From Clostridiales bacterium (GTDB lineage: Bacteria > Bacillota > Clostridia > Peptostreptococcales > Acidaminobacteraceae): a stretch of DNA of 37,050 nt. Positions 1 to 8,875 of this stretch are shown one piece after another. The number at the start of each line of letters is the position of its first letter. Within the stretch, counting starts at the first letter, position 1. Location of the stretch: assembly GCA_021107455.1 (NCBI GenBank), contig JAIOSU010000109.1, forward strand, positions 1 to 37,050, written 5' to 3'. The translations under genes and the position numbers were made by a program. Under the pieces are notes generated by a model, which ran no database searches, had not been told where the DNA came from, and was given only the letters and a program-made list of their open reading frames with translations.

Positions 1-244
1 AGTTTCTATTTTTTTTTAATTCTGCAACGTTTTATACTGTAAATTACAGGTTTTAGTACATTGTGATTTTGCGTGATAGTTCAAAATATCATGTGTTTAT
101 CATCTGAATTTCTAAAGAATAAAGCTTCAAACACAGTGACAAAGCTAATGTTAAGCCTAGCATCACACTGTCCATACTCATTTTTGAATGCCAATGGGTA
201 ATTCCATATATTCATTTTATTCAATTTATTGATAATGCGAATAA

Positions 245-260
245 AAGAAATCGATTCCTT
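245..260. promoter_or_regulatory. Candidate LacI-type operator downstream of the GH30 gene
   Basis: A 16-bp imperfect palindrome, AAGAAATCGATTCCTT, has only one mismatched pair and a central CG. It shares the AAATCGATT core with the palindrome at 4776-4793, in the promoter of the glucan operon. It lies 10 bp past the GH30 stop, where it could control a further minus-strand gene outside the left edge. The rest of 1-270 has no gene that I can support. The function is inferred only from similarity to the other site. Confidence 0.4.
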
Positions 261-270
261 AAAGTTGTAT

Positions 271-1629
271 TTACTGCTCTTTCAATACAAAAGTTGTAAT
301 AGAATGATCCGGTAAATTAATGTTTAATCCTTCTCCATCAACAACGAGACCAAGTTCTGCAATCCAACCTTCGTTTTGTGCCACCACGACTATATCACCA
401 TTTGGATTTCTGAAGGCAACAGCATGCACATCTTCTTTTGTCACACTAATTTCGAGTCTTTTAGCTCCAACTTCGATGTATTTCGAAAAATGTCCGATAT
501 AGTAATACGAGTTATTATAAATCAATTCCTTTTTATTTCGATCATACATGATCGGCGCTTCGCAATAGTTATAAACGTGATTTGGTCCTCCGGTTTCATT
601 AAGCACCAGATTCCAATCTATCCATCCTCGACTCCAATTGTTGAAATCTCCAATGATGTTGCGACCATAGCGTTCACAATTTGACCAAGATCCCAAATAA
701 CCGTTAAATTCTGCATTTTCAGAGGTGGTTGTCAACTCCACACACCCTTCAGTAAACAGAATGTGTTTTTCAGGGAATAAGTTGTGTAACGCAGATAGAT
801 TTTCATACGCTTCACTGACATACCAGTGATTCCCCGTTCCCCAAACATATTTTGCAGCTTCAGGATCTGATAATACCACTGCTCCACGTTCAACAATCAC
901 ATCTCGGTTATGATCCCATATGATAATTTTCGTCTCTGGGCACGATCTTTCCAAAACTGGACCCAAATGGTTCTTAACAAAATCTCGTTCCTCTTCAGCT
1001 GTATAGATGCAAGAATCCCACGTCTGAGTAGCTAACGGTTCATTTTGAACACTTACCCCCCAGATATCAATTTCACGTTGCTTCATTGCGTGAACAAACT
1101 TAGCGTAATAATTTGCCCATGACTCATAATATTCAGGTAGTAATTTGCCACCATAGTTCATTTCTTTTGTATCTTTCATGAAGGCCGGTGGACTCCATGG
1201 GGAGGCAAGTATCTTTATTGGCTCATTTGAATACCTCATAGCATCTTTGATCATTGGAACTACCCACTTGTCTTCTCTTGATATATCAAAGGATGCAAGT
1301 TCCTTGTCTCCCTCTTCAACATATGTGTAATTCTCAAGGGAAAAGTCACAAGAATGAATATGGACACGCCCAAGCACATACCCCAATCCTTGATCTTTCG
1401 AAAAATAAGCACGAATTGCCTCATCTCTCACTTCAGTTGGCGCTTCAGATAACGTGAAAGCTGCCGACTCAGTAAATGCACCGCCAAATCCCATAAAATC
1501 CTGATACTCATGTTTGCTGTTAATGACTATCACATCTCTTTTGGGGTCATAGTGGCCAGTTTGTCGCTCAGGTAATTGCATCCAGTATTTTGTATTGATA
1601 ATACTTTCATACACTCTCCAATCTCTCAT
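271..1629 (-). CDS. Glycoside hydrolase family 30 enzyme (beta-glucanase/beta-glucosidase type)
   Basis: A 452-residue retaining glycosidase of the GH30 (clan A) TIM-barrel type. The acid/base motif is VQNEP, with Glu197, and the nucleophile motif is LFTEGC, with Glu294; MGFGGAFTESAA near residue 46 and ASPWSPPAFMK near 142 are also typical of the family. No signal peptide is seen, so the enzyme probably acts in the cytoplasm on imported oligosaccharides. The start ATG follows the stop of the upstream phosphorylase without any gap, and its own ribosome binding site is weak, which suggests translational coupling. GH30 members include beta-1,6-glucanases, beta-glucosidases, glucosylceramidases and xylanases. 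Pairing with a beta-glucan phosphorylase favours a beta-glucoside or beta-1,6-glucan substrate, by inference. The family is near certain; the substrate is not. Confidence 0.93.
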   Translation of the reverse strand: MRDWRVYESIINTKYWMQLPERQTGHYDPKRDVIVINSKHEYQDFMGFGGAFTESAAFTLSEAPTEVRDEAIRAYFSKDQGLGYVLGRVHIHSCDFSLENYTYVEEGDKELASFDISREDKWVVPMIKDAMRYSNEPIKILASPWSPPAFMKDTKEMNYGGKLLPEYYESWANYYAKFVHAMKQREIDIWGVSVQNEPLATQTWDSCIYTAEEERDFVKNHLGPVLERSCPETKIIIWDHNRDVIVERGAVVLSDPEAAKYVWGTGNHWYVSEAYENLSALHNLFPEKHILFTEGCVELTTTSENAEFNGYLGSWSNCERYGRNIIGDFNNWSRGWIDWNLVLNETGGPNHVYNYCEAPIMYDRNKKELIYNNSYYYIGHFSKYIEVGAKRLEISVTKEDVHAVAFRNPNGDIVVVAQNEGWIAELGLVVDGEGLNINLPDHSITTFVLKEQ

Positions 1630-4600
1630 TTATTTTCGCTTATAAACCATGACAATTTTTCTCACCTGACCCGTTCGGATCTTCAGTGCCAAATCTCCTC
1701 TGATTTCCTTTATGCGCTTTCCATCAACCAAATAGTAGTCCACCATTACTTGCTCTGAATAAGTTGAAAGTGAAGTTTCGTTTTCGATGATGAACTCAAT
1801 TGTTGACAGTAAAGTTGTCCTTACACGGCCTTCATGGAAAAAATCCGCATGAAGGATTGGGCGTGGCGAGAAAACAAGCTCATCAGTATACTGAAATACT
1901 GATTCTCCAAACATCATAATGTTCCAAATGCTCAGCATCTCAGCAGTCGAGCCACTTAGCCTAGCTACAAAACCCTGCCCACGAACCCTTGGATTAGGAT
2001 TCAAGCTACTGGCAATAAAGCTGGAATTCTCAAGCGTTGAACGACCATATACATTTGGATCCATAAAACAGACCAAATTTGACTTTATTTCCTCAAAAAA
2101 CTCATCATAAAGACCACCTTTTAACAGCCCCAAGATATATTTGTAAGTCATATGCAAAAAGTTGCTTTCTCGCTCCAACCAACCAGGAGTAAATGCTCTT
2201 ATTCGACCAAGTTCATAGCTCATCTCATCCAGCATACCACTTGTTTTATATGTTTTTAATGCTTCATCATATAAATCAGATGCTTTGATTCGACTATATA
2301 AATGAGTATTTTCATCAGTTGTGCCAATTTTAAAACTCCGTGCAGGAGCTTCTAAGAAACTTGGAACTTTTTTCATATCAAATGATTTTATCTTGACTGC
2401 ATCAAGACCATAAGGCGTTTTATAACCGAGCGCTTCATAATCAGTGGCAGTATATGTGAGATAAGTTGGAATCATACCTTCACTGCATTCTTTTGAACGC
2501 TGAACACCGTCCATCAACACTTTTTCAGTCTTGTCTAAAAAAGATATGAGGTCCGAACTACTTACAATGACTTCTCTGCCATTTATTCCTGTTTTTATGC
2601 GTTCCCTAAAGTTTTCACGAATCGTAGCCAACTCATCCCATCTCTGGAATAAAGTTAAATCTTTTGAGAGCACTCGGCTTATCGCGATGAAAAAATCATA
2701 ATTTTCCTCGAGCAAACTAAATTCTTTTGTGCAATTTCCCTTTAAAAATCGTACAATACGAACAAGCTCAATGGTTTCGCTCATCCCCGAGGCAAAAACA
2801 CCCGGCAAGCCATTCATCGCATCATTCCAACCTGGTTTATTGGCTTCCATTTCAATCCCCATACCGTACGGATCCAGTGATGAAAATTTATTGAGCACAA
2901 GTGTCAAAAGCTTTTGAACCAAATTTGTCTTATAGATTTCACCTGATTGTTTCCTGACCCAGTTGGACTGATTGAATCGATTTGAATGTGCTTCTTCTTC
3001 AATGGCACCATATTGTCTAACTTCACCATTACTATCAAGGCCATGTTTTTGATTTCTAGGTAAAACTGTGACAGGACTATCGAAATATTGATACGTTGTG
3101 TCCTTATACAGTAACTCTATAAGCTGATCAGGAAAAATGCTGAGATAACTTTCAATCAGATCAAAATTATAAGTCCAATGATCCACCCAGAATCCTTCCC
3201 CAAAGACCGCTTCAACATGTTGAATGGCATGGGAAAGCACTTTATCCATAAATGCCTCTTCAGATATCCTCAGCTCGACTTCATTAAGCAAAATTTGCAT
3301 GCCTAATTTTCCGGGAGTGAATTTACCTTTGAATACTTCTTTCAGTTCTTCTTGATTGGCAGTGACATATTGATCAATTAGTTTCTGTGCGACTTCCTCA
3401 TCTATTGTGAATGTTGTTCCTTGCACACCCAAAGGGTTATACCCATCCAGCTGAATTAGATCCATGAATACCTTTACATTAAAAATTCCAGCATCGGGTA
3501 CAAAGAAGACATCATTCCGTCTGTTTTGATTTACATCTCTAAAGTTACCATTCCCTTGGGAATAGAATTCTGGTGACAAAGTGAAAAAGTTATAGTCACG
3601 TTCTGGATCTCCATGTTTTCTTGAGAAAACATGATAAACTTTTTTGTGATCACCCTCACCAAAAACCAAAGGATACCCACCTCGTAAAGTATTATCCAAG
3701 AAGTTTTGCTTGATATATGCATCAAAAAGTGGAAAATTGCTCTTTGTATCGACAACGTCGACCAGTGAATCTATCATATCCACAGCCTCTTTAAATTTAC
3801 CTGTGATAAACTCTTTTTTTGAAATCGATATTGCCTTTTGATTAATGATAGAAACCTCAGAAACATGGCCGATTATCGTGTTGATTTCTATACTTACGCC
3901 CTTTGGAACTGTTTTTGAAACCGGGGTAAAGCCACAAGGTACTTTATTGACGATAACTTGATTGTTGAGATCAAGGTCAGCAAGTTTTCTTCCCATCAAC
4001 CCAAATGGCATAGTCAATGATGTATCATATCCAAAGATTAACTCTAGATCAACAATCGGTCTTATAAGTTCGTGATCTTCAATGAATGATAAATAAAAGT
4101 GGCCTTTACTATGTGATGATACTTCAGCTTCATCACCACTAGATGCTCTAAACTTGTAAAATGGGATGTTGTTAGCTATATTTTCAACACCCATCCAAGA
4201 GACCATCAAATTTGACATATTTTTATAGCTTTCATTTGTTGCACCCGAGGGCAGGATATTGGCAATACCATCAACTACATCAATAAGCCTGTTTTCACCG
4301 AGATTTATGATTTCCACAGTTCTCACAAGTCCAGCAATAGGTTCATTTGTCAATCCAAAATAAGTCACTTTATAATGAATATTCCTAGATTTATTGATTT
4401 CTTCCACTGAAAAATGTTCTCTTGATATATACATATTTCTTACAACATCATCATGAGTATTAACCGCAAACGGTTCAAAATATTCGCCATCAACCCTGAC
4501 AAAACTTCTAAATCCATATTTATCAACATACTGATAACTCGTATTTGCAGGGAAGAACTCTAGTATAGGTTCATTTTTATCCTTAATACCAAAACTGGTT

Positions 4601-4740
4601 ATTCCTTGTCCACGATTTGCATAAAATGCCCATATCGGAATCCCTTTAACCCCCGCAATACCAGGTAAAAAACTAGAGAAAGTTTTTTGTTTATCATAAT
4701 TTTCTATTACAAACTGATTATCTTTAAAATAGTAACTCAC
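1630..4740 (-). CDS. GH94/GH149/GH161-like beta-glucan phosphorylase
   Basis: A 1036-residue protein of the inverting oligosaccharide phosphorylase superfamily, which cleaves beta-glucans with phosphate to give alpha-glucose-1-phosphate. The N-terminal section contains FSSFLPGIAG and FYANRGQG. The catalytic region has PGWNDAMNGLPG, with the probable general acid Asp640. The length (over 1000 residues) and the N-terminal motif fit GH161-type beta-1,3-oligoglucan phosphorylases better than classic cellobiose phosphorylases of about 800 residues, but I am assigning the family from memory of its motifs. The start is GTG, with AAGGAGG four bases upstream. There is no signal peptide, so the enzyme is cytoplasmic. 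It is the first gene of an operon with the GH30 enzyme and has a palindromic operator overlapping its promoter. Phosphorolysis would save ATP compared with hydrolysis, which suits a fermenting anaerobe. Confidence 0.85.
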   Translation of the reverse strand: MSYYFKDNQFVIENYDKQKTFSSFLPGIAGVKGIPIWAFYANRGQGITSFGIKDKNEPILEFFPANTSYQYVDKYGFRSFVRVDGEYFEPFAVNTHDDVVRNMYISREHFSVEEINKSRNIHYKVTYFGLTNEPIAGLVRTVEIINLGENRLIDVVDGIANILPSGATNESYKNMSNLMVSWMGVENIANNIPFYKFRASSGDEAEVSSHSKGHFYLSFIEDHELIRPIVDLELIFGYDTSLTMPFGLMGRKLADLDLNNQVIVNKVPCGFTPVSKTVPKGVSIEINTIIGHVSEVSIINQKAISISKKEFITGKFKEAVDMIDSLVDVVDTKSNFPLFDAYIKQNFLDNTLRGGYPLVFGEGDHKKVYHVFSRKHGDPERDYNFFTLSPEFYSQGNGNFRDVNQNRRNDVFFVPDAGIFNVKVFMDLIQLDGYNPLGVQGTTFTIDEEVAQKLIDQYVTANQEELKEVFKGKFTPGKLGMQILLNEVELRISEEAFMDKVLSHAIQHVEAVFGEGFWVDHWTYNFDLIESYLSIFPDQLIELLYKDTTYQYFDSPVTVLPRNQKHGLDSNGEVRQYGAIEEEAHSNRFNQSNWVRKQSGEIYKTNLVQKLLTLVLNKFSSLDPYGMGIEMEANKPGWNDAMNGLPGVFASGMSETIELVRIVRFLKGNCTKEFSLLEENYDFFIAISRVLSKDLTLFQRWDELATIRENFRERIKTGINGREVIVSSSDLISFLDKTEKVLMDGVQRSKECSEGMIPTYLTYTATDYEALGYKTPYGLDAVKIKSFDMKKVPSFLEAPARSFKIGTTDENTHLYSRIKASDLYDEALKTYKTSGMLDEMSYELGRIRAFTPGWLERESNFLHMTYKYILGLLKGGLYDEFFEEIKSNLVCFMDPNVYGRSTLENSSFIASSLNPNPRVRGQGFVARLSGSTAEMLSIWNIMMFGESVFQYTDELVFSPRPILHADFFHEGRVRTTLLSTIEFIIENETSLSTYSEQVMVDYYLVDGKRIKEIRGDLALKIRTGQVRKIVMVYKRK

Positions 4741-4775
4741 ACAGCCTCCTTATTCGCAATTCGGAACTCCGAAAA

Positions 4776-4793
4776 AACGTAATCGATTTCGTT
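4776..4793. promoter_or_regulatory. LacI-family operator overlapping the glucan operon start site
   Basis: The 18-bp sequence AACGTAATCGATTTCGTT is palindromic except for one mismatched base pair and has the central CG typical of LacI/PurR-family operators. It begins 7 bp after the predicted -10 box on the minus strand, so it covers the transcription start of the phosphorylase/GH30 operon. The repressor is very likely the adjacent gene at 4843-5853. Confidence 0.75.
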
Positions 4794-4799
4794 GCCTCT

Positions 4800-4827
4800 A
4801 TTTTAACAGATGTTCATTTAAAAGCAA
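4800..4827 (-). promoter_or_regulatory. Sigma-70-type promoter of the glucan operon
   Basis: On the minus strand, TTGCTT (4822-4827) and TAAAAT (4800-4805) are separated by 16 bp. The predicted start lies near 4793, inside the palindromic operator, so binding of the repressor would block initiation. Confidence 0.55.
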
Positions 4828-4842
4828 ATAAAAAAAAGTACA

Positions 4843-5853
4843 TTAATTTGTACTTTCTCTAATAATCAGTTCCACCGGTACTCTTTTTACGATACCCGGT
4901 GCTATATTCGTTTCTTGGTTTATGAGTGCTATCAAGTGTTTAGCAGCCTCAGTTCCAATCATCATTTTGTTTTGAGAGACCGTAGTAAGTGAAGGTGATG
5001 TATAACGCGTCAACTCGATATTATCGAACCCTATCACCGAAACATCCTTCGGAACTTCATATCCCAGTTCTTTAAGTGCGATTATTGCACCTAGAGCTAT
5101 ATCATCACTCGCTGCATATATAGCATCTGGAATACCACTATTTTGCTTGATCAGTTGTAACAAAGCGTTTTTACCACTGTTATAATCATAATTGTAGGCT
5201 TCAACTACTAAATTCTCGTCCACTGTCATCGTATGATTTTCAAGTGTGTCTTTGTACCCCTGCAAACGCTCCAGTGCCGAGAAGGAACGCATTGGACCAG
5301 CTATGTGGGCGATGTGCTTAGCTCCTTTCAGCATCAGATATTCGAGTGCCATTCGAGTCCCCTGAAAGTTGTCAGAAATAATTGTTGGAACATTGATCAG
5401 CCCATTGTCAACTGTGACTATCGGGATTCCACTCTCTGTCAATTCCTTTAAATTTGTATCATCCACATCTACTGTCAAAATAAGAACGCCATCGATATTC
5501 TTATATTTACACCACTCCAGATACGTTAATGATTGTGCGCCAACCCTTTTAGACACAAAAGTCACTTCATATCCCAGGGCTTCAACATATGACTTAAATT
5601 CTTGTAAGACCCCACTAAAAAAGTGATGCTCAAGACCGATATTCAAATCTTCACTAAATAAGATACCGATTGACCAGCTGTTTTTTGTTTTGAGCAGTCT
5701 GGCATTGGAATTTGGGACATATCCCATCTCTTTTGCAAGCGCTATAATCTCTTCTTTTCGTTTTTTGCTCACTTGGTTTGAATTGTTCAGCGCTTTGGAA
5801 ACCGTACTTGACGCACAACCAGCCCTCTTTGCGATATCATAAATAGTTACCAT
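4843..5853 (-). CDS. LacI/GalR-family transcriptional regulator
   Basis: A 336-residue repressor. An N-terminal helix-turn-helix (TIYDIAKRAGCASSTVSKAL, residues 3-22) and hinge helix (YVPNSNARLLKTK) are followed by a periplasmic-binding-protein-like effector domain with the usual VSVIGFDNIELTRYTSPSLT segment near the end. An in-frame ATG eight codons further upstream exists. I chose this start because AGGAG lies eight bases before it and the helix-turn-helix then begins at the usual residue. The gene stands directly upstream of the phosphorylase/GH30 operon in the same direction and probably represses it through the palindrome at 4776-4793. The inducer is likely a beta-gluco-oligosaccharide, by inference from context. 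Confidence 0.93.
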   Translation of the reverse strand: MVTIYDIAKRAGCASSTVSKALNNSNQVSKKRKEEIIALAKEMGYVPNSNARLLKTKNSWSIGILFSEDLNIGLEHHFFSGVLQEFKSYVEALGYEVTFVSKRVGAQSLTYLEWCKYKNIDGVLILTVDVDDTNLKELTESGIPIVTVDNGLINVPTIISDNFQGTRMALEYLMLKGAKHIAHIAGPMRSFSALERLQGYKDTLENHTMTVDENLVVEAYNYDYNSGKNALLQLIKQNSGIPDAIYAASDDIALGAIIALKELGYEVPKDVSVIGFDNIELTRYTSPSLTTVSQNKMMIGTEAAKHLIALINQETNIAPGIVKRVPVELIIRESTN

Positions 5854-5965
5854 TGTCTTCTCTCCTAGTAGATCCATAAAGACCTACATTTGGTCTCATT
5901 TGTCTTGTCTCAAATACTTTACTTATTCATTCTATCAAGAAAACCTACTTAATAAAAGTGGTTAG

Positions 5966-6880
5966 TCAAAAGACTTCACCAATTTTATTCTCCAACCATC
6001 CTTTAATTCGAAAAATACGTTCAGCCTCTTGGTTTTTTCCATTCCATATGAGTTGATTAAGCTCATGTTCCAACTGATATACAGTAAGTCGAGTTTGTAT
6101 GTCATCATATTTATGAGTGATTGTACTCGATTCAAAGATTGCCCTAATAAGTGGCTCAAACTTCATACCATTATCTGGAGGGTAGATGCACCAATGTATC
6201 AGATGAGATAGTTCAAAATCCTGTTCTCCAAACTGTGAGCACTCCCAATCAATGATTCCTGCCAACTTACCCTCGTTAATAATAATGTTTTTTGGGTGTA
6301 GATCATTGTGTATAAGCCTTGCTCCAATTTGTTGATCCAAACAAGACATATTGGAGTTCAAAAATGCAAAAGCCTCATCAATCACTTTTTTATTTTCTTG
6401 GCTAAAGTCAATTGTAGACAATGTCGTTTTTAGAATTTCCACATATTTCTCATGCCCTTCTCGCCAAGTTTTTAAGAATCTTGGAATCGTTGGCACATAA
6501 TGCCCAACATCATAACAAGTATCTCCTATGCCATGCAATTTTTCCAGAAATTCTGCAATCTGAAGCCCAATGTCATAGATCTGCCGGTCTGTCAATTCTG
6601 GAAGTACATCGAACAAATCTTTACCTACAATGTAATCACAAATCATGTAGTGGTAATTCTCATCCAAAATTGTCCACGAGCCACTAGCATGAACTTTTGG
6701 TACTAAATCTAGTGTCTTCACACGTTGCAGCTGAAGTACCTCATCCAAGGCTGATTTGGAAAGTCGAAGCATAACCCTGCGATCTATCAAATAATCACTT
6801 ACTCTGTGATTTTCTTGAAACTTTTCAATTTTTACAGCATTTATATTATTTGACTTCATCAATTCCAGAATCTCTTGCAT
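5966..6880 (-). CDS. Aminoglycoside phosphotransferase-fold kinase (APH family)
   Basis: A 304-residue member of the APH/choline-kinase fold. The catalytic Brenner-type motif IHNDLHPKN (catalytic Asp about residue 193, Asn about 198) and the metal-binding IIDWE motif (Asp about 211) are intact, so it should be an active ATP-dependent small-molecule kinase. The substrate could be an antibiotic, an amino sugar, choline/ethanolamine or a homoserine-like alcohol. Family membership alone does not show resistance. I chose the ATG with GGAG seven bases upstream; a longer reading from TTG at 6922 lacks a ribosome binding site. The gene is separated by about 110 bp from lacI and appears to be a single transcription unit. 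Confidence 0.85.
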   Translation of the reverse strand: MQEILELMKSNNINAVKIEKFQENHRVSDYLIDRRVMLRLSKSALDEVLQLQRVKTLDLVPKVHASGSWTILDENYHYMICDYIVGKDLFDVLPELTDRQIYDIGLQIAEFLEKLHGIGDTCYDVGHYVPTIPRFLKTWREGHEKYVEILKTTLSTIDFSQENKKVIDEAFAFLNSNMSCLDQQIGARLIHNDLHPKNIIINEGKLAGIIDWECSQFGEQDFELSHLIHWCIYPPDNGMKFEPLIRAIFESSTITHKYDDIQTRLTVYQLEHELNQLIWNGKNQEAERIFRIKGWLENKIGEVF

Positions 6881-6978
6881 GACTCGACTCCATAGTAATA
6901 TTTTTTTGATTTTTCTACACAACCGCTAATACCAATTGCTTGGAAAGTTTTTCTTATATATGTTAAACCGTACTTATT

Positions 6979-7007
6979 ATTGTATACTTTGACACAAAAC
7001 AGCACAA
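6979..7007 (-). promoter_or_regulatory. Predicted promoter of the APH-fold kinase gene
   Basis: On the minus strand, TTGTGC (7002-7007) and TACAAT (6979-6984) are separated by exactly 17 bp. The start would be near 6972, giving a leader of about 90 nt before the kinase ATG. The support is only consensus match and placement. Confidence 0.4.
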
Positions 7008-7051
7008 ATCTGAATGATGATGCTGAAAGTATTCTACGTTGAATTAATCTT

Positions 7052-7801
7052 TTAGATTATCTTCCTTAAAAATATGAAAGTGTCATGATCAGATAAATCC
7101 TCATCAAAAACATAACCGGAAGTCTTAAAAGCTTTGAGACCTTCCACAGTTTCTATCTTATTTTCTGCCATAAATTTGACCATTTCTCCCCTGGCCATTT
7201 TTACAAGAGTTCCTTTTTCAATCACTTTTCCTTCTATTATCTCCCCAAATATACACGTGACAAATCGGATGTCGGGATTCAAATGCCTAGAAACACATTG
7301 ACTGTACTCTTTGGATGCCAAGTTCACAATGCAATGGCTTTCTGAAAAAAGTTGGTCAGCAATCTTAGTACTCCAAAACTCATATAGCGAACTGAAGTCA
7401 TCCCCTTTCATTTTGGCCTTCATTTCCAATCTGTATGGAGCAACACCATCAAAAGGCCGCAACAAGCCATAGAATCCAGACAATATTCGCAAATGTTTTT
7501 CAAGATATGCATATTCATCGGTTTCCAGCACACCAGCAGCCATTCTCTGATATTGTATACCTTCATATGCTATGAGTGCAGGAGTTAACCGCTCGAACAA
7601 ATCCATACTATACATTCGATTATGGTTTAGTTCTGCAATATTGTCACTACACTGCCATAACAATTTCAACTCTGGTCGTCTCAATCTTTTTATATAGGAC
7701 AACAAACATTCCGATTCTTCAATAAATTGTGGCAATTGATGGTAACTCAACGAATCTGTGTCTTTTTTCATTTTTTTTGCAGGTGATATAATGATTCTCA
7801 C
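7052..7801 (-). CDS. yaaA: YaaA family protein (DUF328/UPF0246), peroxide stress/DNA-binding
   Basis: A 249-residue protein beginning RIIISPAKKMKKD, the signature start of the YaaA family, and retaining the internal LSGFYGLLRPFDG and FVTCIFGEIIEGK-type segments. In E. coli YaaA lowers intracellular free iron during peroxide stress, and structural work links the fold to DNA binding. The start is GTG, preceded by GAGGAG that overlaps the stop codon of the upstream ArsR-type gene (3-bp gap), so translation is probably coupled. The length is normal for the family, and the gene is last in the MFS/ArsR/yaaA unit. Confidence 0.93.
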   Translation of the reverse strand: MRIIISPAKKMKKDTDSLSYHQLPQFIEESECLLSYIKRLRRPELKLLWQCSDNIAELNHNRMYSMDLFERLTPALIAYEGIQYQRMAAGVLETDEYAYLEKHLRILSGFYGLLRPFDGVAPYRLEMKAKMKGDDFSSLYEFWSTKIADQLFSESHCIVNLASKEYSQCVSRHLNPDIRFVTCIFGEIIEGKVIEKGTLVKMARGEMVKFMAENKIETVEGLKAFKTSGYVFDEDLSDHDTFIFLRKII

Positions 7802-7804
7802 GAT

Positions 7805-8875
7805 TTACTCCTCAATCTTTTTGAAATCTTTCAACATTTTTTGATAAGCAGATTCCAAATAATCAAAGTTCACTTTATAATTATATCTTCCTTCTCGTTT
7901 ATCCAGCAGAATCAATTTGCTGGATGTCAGGTTACCGATATGATAGGAGATCGTTGCTTGAGAAACACCAAGAATTTCAGAAATCTCCTTGGCCGTCTCA
8001 ACACCCTGTGCTATCATTCTGACCACTTCATACCTGGTTTTATCTCCCAGATTCTTGAACAGGAGGACACGCTCTTTCAGTTCACTTTCTTTTGCGTTCC
8101 TGATTTTTTCCATGAGAGCTTCAACATCCAGCCCCCACCTGATGTACTGGACATTACTACGTAAATTGAATTCCAAAATGTAATTATTTATTACAGAAAT
8201 CAAAATATTGCCATTTGGTAGGAGTTCTTTACTCAGCATTTGATTGCTCATCTCAAATATTGCTTCTCCATCAGTTAAAGTCAGTTGCTTAATGATTTTT
8301 TCTCCCATTTTTACGACTTCGCTTTCCCGTACCCGATAAAACGCATCAAAAATTGGTTCAATGATTTTAATAAGTCGAATCCATTCCTGAGTCGTCTCTT
8401 TGGGATGTCTTAATAATTTTGATATCTTCCAACGTTCTTCATCACTCAGTGGAATTTGCTCAAGCAGTTCTATATGTGAGTCCATTCCCATTGCATCCCC
8501 ATTTTCATGAGTGTCCCGCACACCAATGAGCAGCGATTTCAATTTAGCTAGAAAACAGTTCAATAATTCTTCTTCGCTTCGACTGGTAATGAACTCCAGG
8601 TAATCTCCTGCGGATTCATAACCAAAAGGAGCATATGATTTTGACAAAAGAGAAGGCAGACTCTGATCCTCAAAATAGAATTTTTGAATGTCTGCCTCAT
8701 AAGGCTTCAATGCTTCCACATAGGCTTCATATTCTTTCATTGCCTCTTCGGGAACATACTCCATGTAAGGACTCGACTCAAGCTCTTTTCTATATTTTTT
8801 ATCGAAAAAAATGGACTCCGGGAAAAAAAGCAAATCGACTATTCTGCTTTCAACTGGGAAAAATTCATATCGCAT
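7805..8875 (-). CDS. ArsR-type winged-helix regulator with long N-terminal domain
   Basis: A 356-residue protein. The C-terminal part, about residues 260-350, is a winged helix of the ArsR type: LGDKTRYEVVRMIA and ILGVSQATISYHIGNL, followed by a KREGRYNYKV wing. The N-terminal 250 residues are a helical domain that I do not recognise beyond its use in large ArsR-like regulators; it may bind an effector. It overlaps the 3' end of the MFS gene by 37 bp and has its own AGGAGG. It probably regulates the exporter, and a candidate operator lies in the MFS promoter spacer (10169-10178). No clear metal-binding cysteine cluster is visible near the helix-turn-helix, so a metal sensor is less likely than a drug or metabolite sensor. 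Confidence 0.85.
   Translation of the reverse strand: MRYEFFPVESRIVDLLFFPESIFFDKKYRKELESSPYMEYVPEEAMKEYEAYVEALKPYEADIQKFYFEDQSLPSLLSKSYAPFGYESAGDYLEFITSRSEEELLNCFLAKLKSLLIGVRDTHENGDAMGMDSHIELLEQIPLSDEERWKISKLLRHPKETTQEWIRLIKIIEPIFDAFYRVRESEVVKMGEKIIKQLTLTDGEAIFEMSNQMLSKELLPNGNILISVINNYILEFNLRSNVQYIRWGLDVEALMEKIRNAKESELKERVLLFKNLGDKTRYEVVRMIAQGVETAKEISEILGVSQATISYHIGNLTSSKLILLDKREGRYNYKVNFDYLESAYQKMLKDFKKIEE

Noticed and set aside
133-171. Imperfect hairpin (ACAGTG/CACTGT outer arms, GCTA/TAGC inner arms) downstream of the GH30 gene
   Set aside because: The stems are short and interrupted, and no T run follows, so I did not call it a terminator.
5966-6880. Antibiotic resistance gene call for the APH-fold protein
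   Set aside because: The fold and catalytic motif are shared with kinases of many metabolites, and no resistance-specific feature or mobile context was seen.
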